Below are positions 5,577 to 7,980 of a stretch of 7,980 nucleotides of DNA, one piece after another. Position 1 is the stretch's first letter. Every line of letters starts with the position of its first letter. Under the pieces are notes generated by a model, which was not told the origin of the DNA, searched no databases, and saw only the letters and a list, made by a program, of their open reading frames with translations. The DNA comes from Porticoccaceae bacterium (GTDB lineage: Bacteria; Pseudomonadota; Gammaproteobacteria; Pseudomonadales; Porticoccaceae): NCBI GenBank assembly GCA_003448675.1, contig DLXZ01000123.1, forward strand, positions 1-7,980, written 5' to 3'. The position numbers were made by a program, and so were the translations under genes.

Positions 5577-6155
5577 TTGGAACTACGTTGTAACCTGCTA
5601 GCTTCGCTTCTGGATGACCTTGACGAGGAGCGAAAACTGACTGTTTTCGATGCCGGATCCGCTACGCCGGAGACAGTCGAATTCTTTTCAAACTATAAAT
5701 GCCGGCTTCATTTTTCCGATCTTTTTTCCCGGGAAGCTCTTGGCTGTCTGGAAGGAGAGCTAACGGAAGCTGAACTGCTCAATCATTTCCAGGAATTACT
5801 CAGTTTTCCGACGAGTACGAGCTTTGACGTTTGCCTGCTTTGGGATGTTTTGAATTATCTAAACGAGCCGGCCCTAAACGCGTTCACCAAAGTCCTATCC
5901 CGTTACCTGAATAGTGATACGCGTATTCACGGCTTCGCTACATTAAAGCCTTCGACACCCTTTCCCAACCAGGTATTTTCGCTCGTGAAAATTAACACCC
6001 TAAAACTCAAAACTCGCTCCGCTGCGCAATTTCCGTATTACCTGCATTCTCAGCTAACCTTGAATAACACCCTGAGCGGCATGAAGGTTGGCAAAGCCAC
6101 CTTGCTTGCCAATGGGCTACTGGAAATTTCCTTTAACAAAATCCCTGACCACTGA
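5577..6155 (+). CDS. Unrecognised protein with methyltransferase-like motifs, TTG start, linked to bactofilin
   Basis: A 192-residue reading frame beginning 9 nt after the bactofilin stop and in the same frame. There is no ATG or GTG near its beginning; TTG 5577 is the most upstream usable start, and no good Shine-Dalgarno precedes it, so it may depend on termination of bactofilin translation. I do not recognise a named family. Two segments resemble a Rossmann-type methyltransferase: LTVFDAGSAT (21-30), like the SAM-binding motif I, and FDVCLLWDVLNYL (83-95), like the post-II segment that leads to VLAWDxxxYL in such enzymes. The motif I glycine pattern is degenerate (one Gly), so it may not bind SAM. 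The C-terminal region (about 120-190) has no motif I can name. No signal peptide or membrane segment is seen. The protein coding is convincing because of its amphipathic pattern and tight coupling; the function is inferred only. Confidence 0.65.
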   Translation: MELRCNLLASLLDDLDEERKLTVFDAGSATPETVEFFSNYKCRLHFSDLFSREALGCLEGELTEAELLNHFQELLSFPTSTSFDVCLLWDVLNYLNEPALNAFTKVLSRYLNSDTRIHGFATLKPSTPFPNQVFSLVKINTLKLKTRSAAQFPYYLHSQLTLNNTLSGMKVGKATLLANGLLEISFNKIPDH

Positions 6156-6312
6156 TTGCTCACCTGCCGAGATAAAACAAGCGTGCATTTAATTGGCCAC
6201 ATGCTTCCATCCGATTAATTTGCCTTAACTTCGCAACAGAATCGTCACGTACATGCCGTAATTCCCGCTTAGTGTTTTGACTCGCGTTAATGTCCAAAAA
6301 GGGAGTTTGGCT

Positions 6313-7980
6313 ATGAAGTTACTGCGAAAACTGTTTTACACGGGTTGTTTCTCTATCGCACTTACCAGTAGCGCGGTGGCGAGTGAAATGGCTCTTTGTC
6401 AGCACGAAGAACGTGACAGCGCGGCTCTGAGAGCACAAGCCGCAAGACCTGTGCACTGGCGAAATTTAAATGCGAGAAAGCCAGTCGACTGGGTACAGTT
6501 TAAAATTCTTGGGATTAATGATTTTCACGGTCAGCTGGAATCCAGTTCGCTTTTCGGATCGCCCGTAGGTGGCGCTGAAGTGCTTGCCAGCTATTTGCGG
6601 GCCGAGACGAAGGAATCTTCGGTAGGCGCATTTATTGTCCACGCGGGTGACCATGTCGGCGCCTCGCCTCCAGCCTCGGCACTACTGCAGGACGAACCAT
6701 CCATCAGTTTTTTGAATTTGCTGTCTAGAAACTGCGATCCCGACAACAAGCTCGCACCCCGTTGTAACCTGGTTGGCACCCTGGGTAACCATGAATTCGA
6801 CGAGGGTGTTGATGAAATGTTACGTCTGCTCAATGGCGGCAACCACGCCGATGGTCCTTTCCTGGAGGATGAGTACGGGGGTGCACGATTTCCCTACGTC
6901 AACGCAAATGTGGTGTATAAGGATGGCGGTGAGCCGGTTTTGCCTCCCTACGTAATCAAAAAGGTGCGCGGGCAAAGCGTTGCCTTTATCGGCGCGGTTC
7001 TAAAGGATACGCCCACCATTGTGACTCCGTCCGGCGTTGCTGGCGTTGAGTTTCTGGATGAGGCCGATGCCATCAACAGTTATGTACCCGAACTGCTCGC
7101 TCGTGGCGTGCGAGCCATTGTGGTCACTATTCACCAGGGCGCTCGACAGTCATTCAATGGCGGGCCAACACCCGAGGAACTGCGGGATTTGAGTGGCGCA
7201 ATTGGCGATATCGTCAATCGCCTGGATGATGAGGTTGATATCGTCATTAGCGGCCATGCCCACGGTTTTACCAATCAGCTGGTTAAAAACCAGAATGGTC
7301 ATCCCATACTGGTTACCCAGGCATTTTCCCGGGGCAGCGCTTATGCTGACATTGACGTGGCGATTGACCCTCAGTCTGGCGACATTGTCCAAAAGTCAGC
7401 CAGTATTATTACTACCTGGGCTAACCAAACTCCCGGTACCAACAAACAAAAAGATGTCGCCAGCCTGGTTTCCGCTTCCGTGAACGCTGTGGCGCCATTG
7501 GTGAATGAGGTAGTCGGCATCGCTGCCAGCGCTATTACGCGAGCAGAGACCGCTGCCGGCGAATCGGCCCTTGGCAACCTGATCGCCGACGCCCAGCGGC
7601 AGGCCATGGGGACCGAAGTCGCTTTTATGAACCCCGGTGGCATCAGGGCCGATATGGAAGCTGGAGAGGTGACCTGGGGTGAATTGTTCACCATTCAGCC
7701 TTTTAATAATGATCTGGTAAAGATGGAGCTGACGGGCACACAAATTCTGGCCCTGCTTGAGCAGCAGTGGTTAAACCAGAGCCGACCGCGCGTTCTGAAA
7801 ACCTCCGGTATTGAATATACCTGGGATGCTGGTCAACCCGATGGTAGTAAGGTCATACCGGATAGCGTGTTGGTTAACGGTATCGCTCTTGACGAAAACA
7901 CCGTTTATTCGTTAACAGTCAACAGCTTTATTGCGGGCGGTGGCGATAATTTCTCCGTGCTGACCGAAGGAGACAATCGT
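6313..7980 (+). CDS. Periplasmic 5'-nucleotidase / UshA-family metallophosphatase (3' end missing)
   Basis: An open frame of 556 codons from ATG 6313 (GGGAG at 6301-6305) running off the right edge. A Sec signal peptide is clear: K2, R5 and K6, a hydrophobic core, then SAVA before SE, with cleavage likely after A23. The N-terminal calcineurin-like metallophosphatase domain has its dinuclear metal motifs: D70-x-H72 (INDFHGQLE), G112-D113, G158-N-H-E161, H274 (TIHQGA) and G314-H-A-H317. The C-terminal 5'-nucleotidase domain shows N440-P-G-G-I-R445, which contacts substrate phosphate in the family, and GGGDNF (542-547) of the nucleoside-binding part. Family enzymes hydrolyse nucleotides or UDP-sugars in the periplasm for phosphate and nucleoside salvage. 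C141 and C151 could form a disulfide just before GNHE. Usually only a few tens of residues follow GGGDNF, so the gene is probably nearly complete. Confidence 0.93.
   Translation, partial: MKLLRKLFYTGCFSIALTSSAVASEMALCQHEERDSAALRAQAARPVHWRNLNARKPVDWVQFKILGINDFHGQLESSSLFGSPVGGAEVLASYLRAETKESSVGAFIVHAGDHVGASPPASALLQDEPSISFLNLLSRNCDPDNKLAPRCNLVGTLGNHEFDEGVDEMLRLLNGGNHADGPFLEDEYGGARFPYVNANVVYKDGGEPVLPPYVIKKVRGQSVAFIGAVLKDTPTIVTPSGVAGVEFLDEADAINSYVPELLARGVRAIVVTIHQGARQSFNGGPTPEELRDLSGAIGDIVNRLDDEVDIVISGHAHGFTNQLVKNQNGHPILVTQAFSRGSAYADIDVAIDPQSGDIVQKSASIITTWANQTPGTNKQKDVASLVSASVNAVAPLVNEVVGIAASAITRAETAAGESALGNLIADAQRQAMGTEVAFMNPGGIRADMEAGEVTWGELFTIQPFNNDLVKMELTGTQILALLEQQWLNQSRPRVLKTSGIEYTWDAGQPDGSKVIPDSVLVNGIALDENTVYSLTVNSFIAGGGDNFSVLTEGDNR

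Noticed and set aside
6337..6348. Possible lipobox (YTGC, C12) in the nucleotidase signal peptide
   Set aside because: Position -3 is Tyr and the hydrophobic stretch before C12 is too short, whereas a normal AVA cleavage site follows at residue 23.
7371..7743. Overlapping minus-strand frames inside the nucleotidase gene
   Set aside because: The plus-strand frame is continuous from 6313 to the window end with all family motifs; the antisense frames show none.

Overview
The window reads as an ordinary stretch of a proteobacterial chromosome, most likely a gammaproteobacterium. The main clue is a CbpA-CbpM chaperone pair followed by a zinc-ribbon thioredoxin 2 (TrxC), together with a UshA-type periplasmic nucleotidase and a bactofilin. 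Base composition is moderately GC-rich and coding is dense. Genus-level placement is not possible from the sequence alone. No tRNA, rRNA, CRISPR array, insertion sequence or phage structural gene is visible.

Left part (1-1487, + strand): the 3' portion of a GHSTG-type alpha/beta hydrolase that enters from the left edge, then a complete GH108-type muramidase without a signal peptide. Convergent to them is a HAD-superfamily phosphatase (1528-2172, - strand) with a recognisable promoter overlapped by one arm of a 9-bp inverted repeat. A 310-bp divergent intergenic region separates it from the next operon.

Centre (2483-4220, + strand): a compact operon of a CbpA-type DnaJ co-chaperone, its CbpM modulator (its start lies 2 nt after the cbpA stop) and TrxC (ATGA overlap with cbpM). 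The layout implies coordinated translation of a J-protein, its inhibitor and a zinc-binding thiol-disulfide reductase, plausibly for protein-folding or redox stress. A separately transcribed carboxymuconolactone-decarboxylase-fold protein without the AhpD CXXC pair follows (4333-4884).

Right part (5040-7980, + strand): a bactofilin cytoskeletal protein with an 8-bp inverted repeat bracketing a candidate promoter. It is followed after 9 nt, in the same frame, by an unrecognised methyltransferase-like protein whose only plausible start is TTG. Last is the nearly complete 5' part of an exported 5'-nucleotidase/metallophosphatase that runs off the right edge.

I see no clear novel defence or mobile system. 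The items most worth a second look are the bactofilin-linked methyltransferase-like ORF, the hydrolase-muramidase pair and the two inverted repeats at promoters.
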